This document shows positions 45,379 to 55,778 of a stretch of DNA of 64,000 nt, one piece after another. The position numbers and the translations under genes were made by a program. Origin of the DNA: Clitopilus passeckerianus (Eukaryota; Basidiomycota; Agaricomycetes; Agaricales; Entolomataceae); assembly GCA_944990035.1 (NCBI GenBank), contig CALYLX010000146.1, forward strand, positions 620,001 to 684,000. The letters are read 5' to 3'. Numbering within the stretch: position 1 is the stretch's first letter; the number at the start of each line of letters is the position of its first letter. The notes beneath the pieces were generated by a model. It was given only the letters and a program-made list of their open reading frames with translations. It made no database searches and was not told the DNA's origin.

Positions 45379-46115
45379 GATAGTAGACTCTCTTTGGAAA
45401 CTTCCTATCGCGTCCTTCACAAGATAACGAGCCCAAGCAGAGGCGAAGAGCAAAGAACCTCCACCACCGCAAGAAAGCCTTAAATATAAAAATAGCTCAC
45501 CTACCTCAACGGGGCTAGTGGAGTGCTGTCTTCCTTCTTAGCGGTACGGGGAGCCGAGAAATTGCATCCATGTGAGCCATCGAAGGCTAAAACGCTTCTT
45601 TCTCAACTCATGGGTAGCACATGACCGCGTTGGCGTTCCGCAAGTAGGGAGGAGTGATCATAGGATTGCGATTGAAAGGTTTACGCTATGACAAGGTGGT
45701 ATGGAGGTGGTTGGGAATGTTCCGCGATGCGGCGGGGGAGGGAAGATGGGTGTAGGCTAAACAGTAACTCGGTGTTGGGGCAGTTAAATTAGGGGAGAAG
45801 AAGGAGTGATAGGAGATAATAGAGTGTTGGACGAGATGGAGAGGGATGGAGTAGAAGGAGACCGCGTTAACGCGTCAACGGTAGAAAGGTAAACTTGAAG
45901 CCGGTGGAGGGGTGCGGGCAGGTTTACGTTGGTGTATTCGCTTGGCGAACGGATCTTGGGGAGTTCATCGTAGCAAATCGATAGATAGTGTGTGCTCTTG
46001 CAAGGATGAATTGAGACTGTCAAAGTTTGTGGAAAGAGCAAAGCAGAAAGTAGAGAGTCTCCGCCAAATCCCAGTGATGCGCCTTACGTAAGAAAGCGGC
46101 CCTCACCCAACTCTC
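45379..46115. other. Divergent promoter region of the transporter and EMC2
   Basis: 737 bases, with some purine-rich stretches (around 45790-45860). No gene was recognised. Confidence 0.4.
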
Positions 46116-47304
46116 ATGTCGCTACCTTCCGCACTCGAAAAGCTCGCGAACTATCGCACAAACAACACCCGAGCCTCGCAGGAAGTATTCGATGCTGGCC
46201 TAGTTGTTCTAAAGACCGGTGGGAATACGAACCTTGGCGACGAAGGTACGCCAGTGACTTGACTTCGCCACGTCGCGCTCTTGCTAACCAGCAGTTCCAT
46301 TACTGTATAGGATGGGCGTTCCTGGAACAGCTCGCACTTGCAGCTATCGATGTTGGAAGGTTGGAAGTCGCAGATGTAGGTAATGCTATGCTATTCTCAT
46401 AGTTAAGCAAGCCCGCTAACCACAATGAATTGTTTCCAGGAATGCTTGAAGCAGCTATCGAAGAAGTTCCCCGGTTCCCCGAGAGTTGAAGTCCTAGCGG
46501 GAATTCGGATGGAAGCCACTGAGTCTCCGCAGACTGCAGCAATGTACTACCAGCACTTACTGATGGAGGACTCAGCGAATGCAGTACGTGTTCTTTGATA
46601 ATTTCGCATTGGATTCACCTGACTTGGCTTTGTGACACAGGCCATCTGGAAACGTAGAATATCGGTTCTGCGCCGTATGGGCGACTTGGAGAAGGCGGTT
46701 GAGGAGCTCTCAAAGTTCCTTGATACCTTCTATACCGATCTCGAGGGTTGGCTCGAGTTGGCGGATATCTATTCACAATGCAACCAGTAAGAACCACACT
46801 ACCCTGACCGCCTCCCAATTTTGCTAATGTCCCTTTTGCAGGTACTCGCATGCTCTTGAGGCCCTATCCCATGCACTCGTCCTAGCGCCCCAGAACCCTT
46901 TCACCTTCCTCCAATTCGCAGAGATAGCCTACACCGCCGGTGACATGCCACTAGCACTCAAAATGTACCTAGTGGTCGTCGAAATGAGCGAACGTGACCA
47001 AGAGAAAGACGAGCCGCCGACAGGGATAACCATCCGTGCCTGGATGGGAGCAAAATTGGTGAGCAAATCCCATATCCAACGATCGACTTCAAGCCCTGGT
47101 TCTGATTACACTTCGTACGTATAGTGCTCGCGGCAACTGATTTATTCAAAGGGTTCAGCTTCGTCGTCTGCGTCGGGTACCTCGGTGCCAGGCAATATCA
47201 AGTTGATTGATGAGCTTGCGACGGAACGGATACTAGCGTCGTATCGTGGACGGAGAGATACAGGCGTCGTCTTGCTTGAAAAGTGGCTTGGACGAAGCCA
47301 GTAG
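46116..47304 (+). CDS. EMC2: ER membrane protein complex subunit 2 (EMC2)
   Basis: ATG 46116 (MSLPSALEKLANYRTNN), TAG 47302-47304 (EKWLGRSQ); about six exons. A TPR solenoid is visible. LEQLALAAIDVGRLEVADECLKQLSKKFPGSPRVEVLAGI is followed by the conserved AIWKRRISVLRRMGDLEKAVEELSKFLDTFYTDLEGWLELADIY. YSHALEALSHALVLAPQNPFTFLQFAEI comes next. EMC2 is the cytosolic TPR subunit of the ER membrane complex, which inserts tail-anchored and multi-pass proteins. A Ser-rich linker (KGSASSSASGTSV) precedes the last helix, as in other fungal copies. The frame is continuous through all junctions. It is 374 bases upstream of the exopolyphosphatase-like gene on the same strand. Confidence 0.93.
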
Positions 47305-47678
47305 TACTAGTCGTATACCCAGTTTCCCGTAGATTGATATGAGTCAATTGGCCCTGCACGTGTTGAACTTGAAGCAACCCTTTCGGTTCTGGATTTGAAT
47401 TGTTCTTTTTAGCGTACTCCATTCTCGTCACAATCCCTGAACGCCTAGAAGCGAAGAATCAACCTGAAATTTGATCCCAAGTAACCCAAAGCCATGGTCA
47501 CCCATTCTCACATTTATAAAGCCTGGCTTTCGTTTGTGTAAACCGTGCCCTGCCCATTTCCTTCAGGCCCTTCCATTCCTCCCGTCACTGTCAGAACAGA
47601 CAGCTCGCTGGTTTGATTGTCGCATATAAACGCCTCACTATCGTCTTATCGTCTTTCTCTGCTCACACGACTGCGAAT
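47305..47678. other. Intergenic between EMC2 and the DHH phosphatase
   Basis: 374 bases with the promoter of the downstream gene; no other feature was seen. Confidence 0.4.
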
Positions 47679-49724
47679 ATGGCTCGAAGAAACTCCCTCC
47701 GTCGTCTTTCTGTCGCGCTAGGCTTCGGCAAGCCTATCGACAAAGCACTTGCGGAAGTCCAAGAAGAGAAAAAGGCAGAGGAGACCGTCGAGCCCACAGT
47801 AGCAGAAGAGCCAGCTCCTGCTGCTGCTGCGACGACCGACCCCGTCGTGGAAGCCCAAGTCAAGGAAGCGGCAACCGGACTACTGCCGGGCACTGGTGCC
47901 CTTGCTCAGTTTTTGACTTTGTCAAAGCAAAAGTACCTGAATGACATCAAGGCCAACCCACCGAGAGGCGGGCAGTGGACTGTGGCGATGGGAAATGAAG
48001 CTGGTGGTACGTTCACCCACTTTTTCTTCCAGCTCTTGTACTAAAACCTAGCTATTTTTTCTTTTTTTCCTTTTTCAGACTTGGACTCCCTAGTGAGCGC
48101 AATAGCCTTCGCCTTCCACAACTCCACTAAACCCACACCCTCGGGCACCACACCCACCATCCCCTTGTACCAAGTCGCCTCAGGAGACTTCAACCTACGC
48201 CCCGAAAACATCTACGCCCTCTCCCTCGCCGGGATACTCCCCACCACAGCCCCAGACACCCTCTTCACCCTCTCCGACCTCCCCTCACCCCTTTCCCCAG
48301 CCACATTCTCCTCCACCAAATTCGCTCTGGTCGACCACAACCGTCTCGGCTCGTCCTTCTCCTACCAGCCCGAAACCGCCAACGTCACAGCGGTGATTGA
48401 CCACCACGCAGATGAGGGGTTGTATAAAGACGCGTCTCCTCGACTTATTGCGCCGTGTGGATCGTGTGCGTCGCATGTGGCTACGTTGTTCTTCCCTCCT
48501 GCGGTTGAGCTTCCCCCGGAGCTGGCGACGCTGCTGCTTACTGCTATCTTGATTGATACGGATGGGCTTAAGGTTGGAGGCAAGGCGGAATTGGATGATG
48601 TCAAAGCCGTGGCGTTCCTCGTTACAAGGTCTACACTTGCGTTCAGCCCTGAAGGGAACAAGTTCCTTGAGAATGCGGAGGAGATCTTGGCGAAGGCATC
48701 TGCCCCTGCTCCTCCCGCTGCAGCAACCTCTTCCGAACCTCCTGCTGAAACTGCCGCCGAGGGTGAGGCCGCAAAGGAGGAGGAGAAGGAAGAAAAGAAA
48801 GGAGACGACGGCGATAAGGACGACTGGGTCAAAGTCCAAGAAGTCCTCTCCGAAGTCCCCGCCCTCAAATCTCTCGCAGAAGAGCTGGCAGCGAAGAAAG
48901 CAGACGTCACTGACCTCAGTATCCGCGACCTCTTGAGGAGAGATTATAAGGAGTACACCCTTGAGACGCCGTATATTGTTGCGGAGGACAAGAAGAAGGC
49001 GAAGAAGAAGGCGAAGGTTGTTGAGAAGGCTGAGGAAAAGGTCGAGAAGACGGAAGGCGAGGCGGCAGCAACCCCAGCAACCGCTGACGCTACCACCTCT
49101 CCATCCACCCCTCCAGTCCCCGCCCCTGCAGCAGCAGCAGCACCCACCCCCACCACCGCACCTCTCCTCGCAGGCCTCGCCAGCGTCCCCGTCTCGCTCG
49201 CCCACATGAACTCCAAAGGCCACTTCGAGAAAGCCCTCATCGAATGGATGCAAGAGCGCAACATCACCATCCTCGGCATCCTCTCCTCCTTCCACACCCC
49301 GCAAAAGGACTGGGACAAGAAGGAGAAGAAGAAGGGCAAGGGCAAGCATCATCGGGAGATGCTCTGGATGGTTCTCGAGCCTAAACCTGCTGCACCACCC
49401 TCTACAGCTGATACACCTGGAGGTGACGCGACTCCTGTTGCGGTAGACGCTGCTGGACTGTCGACTACCCCACCCCCGCCGGAGGTGTTGGTCGACTACA
49501 AGGTCCTATCGAAGAAGTTCTGGAAGGGACTAAAGAAGAGCGACGCGATAAAGGTGAAGAAGTCCAAAGTCGTCAAGATCGACAAGAAGAAGCTGCCGAA
49601 GGGCGTGTTTGGAGCGGCGAAGGTGTACGAGCAGGGGAACGTGAAGGCGAATAGGAAGGTGACGGCGCCGTTGATGAAGGCGATTGTGGAGGATAAGAAG
49701 GTCGAGGAGGCGAAGACGGAGTAG
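47679..49724 (+). CDS. DHH-family exopolyphosphatase-like protein (PPX1-like, 657 aa)
   Basis: Two exons, 47679-48006 and 48079-49724, join to 658 codons from MARRNSLRRLSVALGFG. The DHH phosphoesterase core starts after a 100-residue Ala/Glu-rich extension. Motif I is GNEAGDLDS (about 105-113), split by the intron. The DFNLRPENIYAL strand follows, then FALVDHN (192-197) and the VIDHHAD motif (215-221) that names the family. These aspartates and histidines bind metal ions for hydrolysis of polyphosphate or related phosphoesters. A C-terminal DHHA2-like part (MNSKGHFEKALIEWMQERN...FWKGLKK) is interrupted by long low-complexity Ala/Pro and Lys/Glu inserts, making it about 250 residues longer than yeast PPX1. 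The basic N-terminus could be a mitochondrial or nuclear signal; unclear. No lesion was seen. Confidence 0.88.
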
Positions 49725-50222
49725 TGATTTTTTACTATTTTCTGGAGACGCCTGCCATTTTGCCTTTCTGGATACCGCTATGATACCTTCTACGTTACTG
49801 GATATATTTTCGCTTTCTGTGTCTTCTGCTTGGTATGCTTTTGCTATGATTTTATGTACATGATCACTTCGAATTCGCTTCTGTTCAACCTGGTGTTGAG
49901 TCTCTTAAGGCTTACTAGTAATCAGACTCTAAAATGGATCAAGAAAACAATATTTTACAGCTACTCGACAACAAGGTACATATGAATATAATACAGTGCA
50001 GCTAAGGTTCGCCATTTCTCGATGGCATTTCGCGGTATTCTGTGAACCGGTATTAGTACAAAAGTACAAAGTACAACAAGACGAAAAAGCACTGGCAAAA
50101 TAACAAGAATGATAAAGAAAATATCTGAAGAATAAAGGTCAAAGTAAAAATACGGCTTGCCCTGGCCCAAACCCACGCGCAAGATAACACCAGAATTCGA
50201 ATGTCGAAAACACCCCACCCAA
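49725..50222. other. Convergent intergenic region
   Basis: Shared 3' region of two convergent genes, AT-rich with several possible poly(A) signals (for example AATAAA-like near 50131). No gene was recognised. Confidence 0.4.
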
Positions 50223-51974
50223 TTACCTCCCATCATCGCTAAAATGGGTCTTGGCAGTATACCAAGTATTCCTCCAGTCTTCGTTCCCCTCATCCTCATC
50301 CACCCAATCCTCATCAACCATCTCCCTACTCTCCCTACTCCTCGCTTTGACCTCCCTGCTCCTCCTCCGCCTCGCATCAGCTTTAACAACAGCCGCATTA
50401 ACTTCCATTCTCCTCCCCTTCCCCGTTGTCTTTCTCATACCCGTACCTGCTTGTGTCCTCCTCGCCACCGCCTCGAGACCACTCTCATCGAACGCATCCT
50501 CCTTCTCATCATTGTCTGTCCCTTTAGCCGAGGCAGAAGAATCCATATCGTGATCCCCATCCTCGATTGTGGTAGGCGGCGTCTCGGACCCGGACCCGCT
50601 CCGGCTCCTCGAGTGCGTGTAGGAGGACGATAAGACAGACGACGTCTGCGATATCTGCGAGGTTTGAGAGGACGTAGAGGGACCGCGGTGTAGACTCGAG
50701 GCGTTCACTGGCACGTTCCCGCCACCATATCCATTTCCACCACCGCCATTGACAGACCCGGCAGCCGACGCTGATGCCTCGTTGTCCACACCCGCACCAG
50801 CGGCGAAATCCCGAATGACACTGGGTGTACGTAACACCTGCCTCTGGCGTCTCCTCAGCCTCACGGAAGGTGTAGTCTGGATCGATGAGGTTGCACTGCC
50901 CGTCGAGTTGGATCGGGTGTGTGAATGCGCTGTAGCGATCGTCCCTTGCGTAGCACCCGAATCGACTCTCGCCCGTGGCGTCGCACCCAGTGTCGCCGCA
51001 CGTCCGAGTGAGGAAGACTGAGAAACGTGCGAGACGGTCGAGAGGCGGTGGATAGAGCTGCCCCGCGAAGGCCTCTCAGGAATCGTGCTGAGCCGCTTCT
51101 TGTGGTAGTTGTGTGGTAGGGGATCGTATGACAGGATGAGCGTTTCCGTAGTGTATTCCTCCGAGTCGGGGAATTCGATGTCGATGTCGTGCTCATCGTG
51201 GAGGCGCATGGTGCTTATTAGGTCTTCTTCGTACTCGGCTGGGGCATGGACATGGTGATAATGCCCGCTCTGGAGAAGGGAGCTGGTGATAAGTTCCAGC
51301 TCGACCGGAGATAGTTCGGAAGGTGAGAACGGGGATGGGGAGTAGTCCGCTTCATATTGTACAGGTCCTTCACGCTGAGGCGACCGATGATGAGGACTAG
51401 ACGTAGACTGTGAATGCCCTGCTTTTTGGTGGTGCCGAGAAGGTGAAGAATGAGGAGAAGTAGACGTGGGGCCTTGACCATGCGACCTGCCAGAATGAGA
51501 CCGAGAAGCGGCGCCTGAAGCTTGTTTGGGCTTAGGCTGTGAAATTGTTATCGTTGCCTTCACTGAAGCGCCAGCGCTGGTCCCCGTCGAGGACGAGGAT
51601 TTTGAAGGCTTAGCAGGGAGGGGTTTATTAGGATCTGGGAGGCCTCCGTGAGTTTCGTAGTATCTCTTGTACCCGCCAGGAGAGATTTTCGGGAATGGGT
51701 CCTTGAAGCCGCTCCATCTCCTCAATTCTGGAGGTTGCTCTTCTTGATCAGAAGTGGGCTGTTCGGTGGGTGCGGGGGGAGGTGAAGCTGCGAGTTTCTT
51801 CCTTGTCGATTTTCTTCTCGGTCGAGGGAGTGATTTGAGGATACTGTGATTCCGCTGGGGAACGTCGTCGGAGTGATCAGTGGAATAATCGACGTCGGGT
51901 TGTGGTCGATTAGCGCCGCTCGTGGAATTGAGACGACGCCTGAACGTCGATACGACGTTGGAGAGGGTGGGCAT
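50223..51974 (-). CDS. Large disordered Ser/Arg-rich protein (583 aa), unknown function
   Basis: Single open frame of 584 codons from ATG 51974 (MPTLSNVVSTFRRRLNS) to TAA 50223-50225, with no intron. The one ordered-looking segment is near residues 85-115 (RRWSGFKDPFPKISPGGYKRYYETHGGLPDPNKPLP), which reads like a short conserved fungal motif. The rest is disordered: Ser/His/Pro-rich repeats, a DPLPHNYHKKRLSTIPERPS stretch, and a basic C-terminus with RRRSREVKARSRESRE. Many SP/TP and RxxS sites suggest phosphorylation. It is conserved-looking by codon use and length but belongs to no family I recognise. A signalling or polarity scaffold is possible; that is a guess. Confidence 0.75.
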   Translation of the reverse strand: MPTLSNVVSTFRRRLNSTSGANRPQPDVDYSTDHSDDVPQRNHSILKSLPRPRRKSTRKKLAASPPPAPTEQPTSDQEEQPPELRRWSGFKDPFPKISPGGYKRYYETHGGLPDPNKPLPAKPSKSSSSTGTSAGASVKATITISQPKPKQASGAASRSHSGRSHGQGPTSTSPHSSPSRHHQKAGHSQSTSSPHHRSPQREGPVQYEADYSPSPFSPSELSPVELELITSSLLQSGHYHHVHAPAEYEEDLISTMRLHDEHDIDIEFPDSEEYTTETLILSYDPLPHNYHKKRLSTIPERPSRGSSIHRLSTVSHVSQSSSLGRAATLGATPRARVDSGATQGTIATAHSHTRSNSTGSATSSIQTTPSVRLRRRQRQVLRTPSVIRDFAAGAGVDNEASASAAGSVNGGGGNGYGGGNVPVNASSLHRGPSTSSQTSQISQTSSVLSSSYTHSRSRSGSGSETPPTTIEDGDHDMDSSASAKGTDNDEKEDAFDESGLEAVARRTQAGTGMRKTTGKGRRMEVNAAVVKADARRRRSREVKARSRESREMVDEDWVDEDEGNEDWRNTWYTAKTHFSDDGR

Positions 51975-52687
51975 GGTGAAAAGATCGAGGGATGAAGTCT
52001 GGCGTATAAGGAACTGCCACGGCCGCTATTATAATTGTATCACCCTGCAAGGTCAGGAGACACCCTTTAGTATGTCACTGTCCCAGAGTATTCCCGAGTG
52101 TGTTCCAGCAACTTTGAAGTGGGTTTCAAGCACAACCGTAGATCGTGGCAGTTAAGTCTGAAAATTGTACAGCATGAGTTGGCAGTTTTAATACTAGTCC
52201 TTAATAAACAAGCCAGCCAGGGCTTGGTCCCTTCGTTACCAGTCACTATTGTTCGGGGAGGATGGGATATCGTCTTAGGTAAGCAAGTCTGGCAGGAGAC
52301 TTGGTGGACCGTCTGATCAAACCAAGACCGTCCTTGTGGGTCAACGTATCATATGAACTTTGACACGCATGAGTATCCTCTCAAATGTGGGTTTTACGGT
52401 GCTTGCGCAGTGCTTGCCGCCTTCCGAGTCTTCGCGAAAGCTACCAGCATGTGGGCCATTGCCTCAAATGACCAATAGGCCGAATGAGCTCATACCCCTC
52501 GTTTAGCTTGAGCCTCGCCTCATGCCTGCCCATCAAACCTTCCGGTATGCTGTTTCTAGTAACCCTTGGCAATGTGATAGGAGCTTCCGTCTTGGAGAAA
52601 TGACATCAACCTATGAGATTGTACGTATGAACAGAAAATGCGCCGCGAACAACGTCAGTGGCAGGCAACTGATCCCATGGTTTCTTC
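51975..52687. other. Intergenic, no supported gene
   Basis: Promoter of the disordered protein and unassigned sequence; no coding signal was recognised. Confidence 0.35.
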
Positions 52688-53110
52688 ATGTTTGTGACTC
52701 GTGAACTGGGCGAGGTGGATGAAAATAAGAAGGAAACCCGAGTCAATTCGAATTGAACTCGAAATGAAGCAACCGATCAAGTACGAAAGTAACCTTCAAA
52801 TGAATCTTCGTTCAATGATCGGGGCGAAAAGCAGCGTGATGAAACGAGCCGCGATTTACCTCCAAAATCCAGAATTTACACCGACGAGTCAGGACATCCC
52901 AATTCCTCCTTAAACCACTTCATGTATCGTCTTCAACGCCAACGAAATCATGCACCGCAACCTCATACTTCAGATACTCAACTTCTCATCAACAACAATG
53001 CACGTTTTCGGGCATCCGGCCAACAATCCTTGAGGAGCTTGAGTACTTCTCTTCGTGGAGAAAATTTACCGAGGAGCAAGGCAACAGTGTACCCCTACTG
53101 TTTTCAGCGG
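52688..53110 (-). pseudogene. Relic of the C-terminal end and 3' flank of HSL hydrolase 2
   Basis: This stretch repeats, with many changes and internal gaps, the region 53603-54130. Matching anchors are AAGAAGGAAACCCGA / AAGAAGGAACCCGAA, GAAGCAACCGATCAAGTA / AAAGCGACCGATCAAGTA, ACACCGACGAGTCAGGACATCCCA / ACACCGGCGAATCAGGACGTCCCA, and AAATCATGCACCGCA in both. The duplicated part covers the 3' flank and the last part of the coding region of the gene at 53774. It has no frame left and is a dead fragment in the same orientation. Confidence 0.7.
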
Positions 53111-53773
53111 ATAATATGTCACAAAGCTTGTTATACCTATTTCTGGCCGGGTTTTAGGGCAAAAGGCCAGTTTCTTATCTAAACGGAGAAGGCGTTAGTT
53201 TTCAGCTAATGGGCGCTACTGTTTTTCCCAGCTGTGCGTGTTGCGTGGCGTGGAGGAGAGTAGTGTATGGTGGCATGCTTCGGTTATGTTTCCAACAGAG
53301 GGGACAAATCGACGAAGCGAGTTTGACACGCTTGCCATTCGCTCTGTCTTGTGCCTGATCTTGCTCAACTGGGATTAGATATTAAGAACCTATAAAAAGA
53401 GGAAGGCGGGTACTCCTGCAATACAGGTCGATTCACAGAGGGATAGGGATGGGAAGCCGCTGAACCTGGGGGAAATGCCGTCAGATGCATTGAATTGTAT
53501 GAGAAATGCCCGGGGATCCTGCCAAACAACGTTGGAAACGGGGTTTCATTGGCCAAATCTAGCTGAATTCGGAGCGAGCACAGAGTGTAAATGTCGTCAC
53601 ATTTGTGAATCGGGAGAAAGTAGGCGACAACAAGAAGGAACCCGAATCAACAGGAAATAAAGCGACCGATCAAGTAGTATAAACGCAGTCTGCAAACTAT
53701 TTCCAGCCTTCGTTCAGTGATGGAGCGAAGGGCAACAAGATGAAACTCACATATCCACCTCAGAACCCAGAAT
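53111..53773. other. 3' flank of HSL hydrolase 2
   Basis: No gene. The part from about 53603 is the intact counterpart of the relic at 52688. Confidence 0.4.
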
Positions 53774-55049
53774 CTACACCGGCGAATCAGGACGTCCCAC
53801 CTTCTCCTTCAACCACTCATGTATCGCCTTCAACGCCAGCCCTCTCTCCGGCTCATGGAACGACAACCCCACAAAATCATGCACCGCATCCTCATACTCC
53901 AAATACTCGACGTTCTCCTCCCCGGTATCCTTCACCAACCTATCCCTAAACGTCCTCATTCCATCCCTCGTTTGCTCCGCGCCTCCGACAATAATACACG
54001 TCTTCGGGAACCCGGAAAACAATCCCTCGGGATTGGGAAGTTTGAGTGAAGCAGGGGAAAGCCACGCATTCGAAACGAGCTGTGCCTCGGGGAGGTTCCC
54101 GAGGAGGGAGGCGGCGGTGTATCCTCCCTTTAGCACTGCACTGACGAAGTCTGTGTTGATGTTGACGGTCATTGACGAATCTGGTTTATCGTCGTGTGTG
54201 CAGCCCCAATCTGTTGTCGGGGAGAATACTAAGACGCTTCCGGGAAGAGGACATTGGGGATCGTTAAGTTGGATAATGTAGCGGATGAGGGCGATGGCTA
54301 GGTGACCTCCTGCACTGTCTCCTGAAACAATGATATCCGAGGAGGCGAAGGAGAGGTCGTTGAGGAGGTAGAAGTATCCAGCTAGGGCGTCAATGATCTG
54401 CGCGGGAAAATGGTTCTCAGCTGCGAAAGGCGCAGACGAGGCAAGGCGGTAGTCGATGCAGAATGCACGATCTAGCAATCCAGTACACTGGGCTACAACA
54501 CTAGCCGGAATAGCTGCCGTTTCGGATTTAGGTGACCCAGAACCTCGCTATAAGATCTCGTATTAGCAATGCCCCAGGGCAAACGATGAAAACTAGATAG
54601 CTTACCGTATACCCTCCTCCATGCAAATGATACAACACCTTCTCGCCCCTCCCCGCCTTCTGTCCATGATTTCCCTCCTCATCTCTCTTCCCGAACCAAT
54701 ACCCCCACCTCCTTTCCCTCTCCACCTCATTCGCCTCCGCCATATCTTGCACCTCTCCTCTTACCCACTCCTCTCCAATCGGCTCAACCCACACGAACCC
54801 TAGCTCTTTCTGTTTGTTCTCATCCTTCTCCGGTCCGATAATATCTGTACCGCTAATCCCATATAGAGTGCGAACGAGCGTATCAATGAGCGGGACGGCG
54901 ACGGCGCGGGAGAGCGTCCAGGATGGTCGTTGACGGAATGAGGGGAGGGAGAAGCGGAGAAGGTAGTAGGGCAGACGAATGAATAGGATGGAGAGGCCGG
55001 AGTAGAGGAGAAAGAGGGTTTTCAGCGGTTGGTTGCGATATTCGAACAT
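53774..55049 (-). CDS. HSL-type alpha/beta hydrolase 2, membrane-anchored (405 aa)
   Basis: Two exons, 54606-55049 and 53774-54547, join in frame after HGGGYT. The start is ATG 55049 (MFEYRNQPLKTLFLL). The N-terminus holds one hydrophobic stretch (TLFLLYSGLSILFIRLPYYLL). HSL-family motifs are YHLHGGGYT (oxyanion hole), GDSAGGHLAIALI (nucleophile elbow), the acid near CIIVGGAEQTRDGM and the histidine in DAVHDFVG. The intron sits directly after the HGGG motif, and near the same place in hydrolase 1 (8589-10105), supporting common origin. Function: hydrolysis of ester bonds of membrane-near or small lipophilic substrates; exact substrate unknown. Lid-like insert with acidic residues. No lesion was found. 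Confidence 0.87.
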
Positions 55050-55778
55050 CTTTTTCTCTCGTTCTTCGTTCTTCTGGCTTGAAGCCTTGTTTGCAAGCTC
55101 AAATTTTACAGCACCCTTCGCGGGTCAGAGGGGCGGTGGTCGTTGTTGAAAGGACACGAGCAGACCCGGATAAGCTTCCTTATAAGAAGCCCGTTGTGCG
55201 TACATATTGCGTTATCATGGCCCACATCGAGGTCCACACGTTGACCGTAACTCAGTCTCTGCTGATTGTGCGCTGATGGAAGTGAGTTTGTGGGCAAGCA
55301 CGGCCAACATCACGGAGTAGAACCAAGAGAGCTTCGGCCTCGCAGACTCGGAATTTCGTCCCGTTTTAGGAAACTTTGCCCGCCTCATCCCGTTTCCTCT
55401 CAAAACTCGTCTATGGCGGCTGGTTTGGAACCGGCAGAGAGAAATAGAAGGTTCACCGTGTATACGGTGGTATTATATATAAATTACACTGGGGTATTAG
55501 GCAGTACATCCGGATCCGTACAGATAGTTAAAAACTTGAAAACCAAAAGCTAAAATCATGATCCAAATCCAATATAGTATGGCTAGGAGATGAACGTTGA
55601 ACGTTGAACCCCGAGCGTATACGCCCGTACATTTAAATATACACAGAGAGATGTTGATGATATGACGACATGTTTTCGGGGATTATTGCGCATTATTGAG
55701 TCCTTTTGAACGAAATTACGTGGATTTTGTGTCCATGCATAGTTGTATAAGATGCCCGAGTTGAAATTGCAGATGAAG
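55050..55778. other. Intergenic between HSL hydrolase 2 and the G-alpha gene
   Basis: Contains the hydrolase promoter and the G-alpha 3' end. AT-rich at 55470-55570. No gene was recognised. Confidence 0.4.

Noticed and set aside
48285..49352. A 355-codon antisense frame within the exopolyphosphatase gene
   Set aside because: Mirror of the low-complexity GC-rich coding strand; Gly/Leu/Arg runs and no domain.
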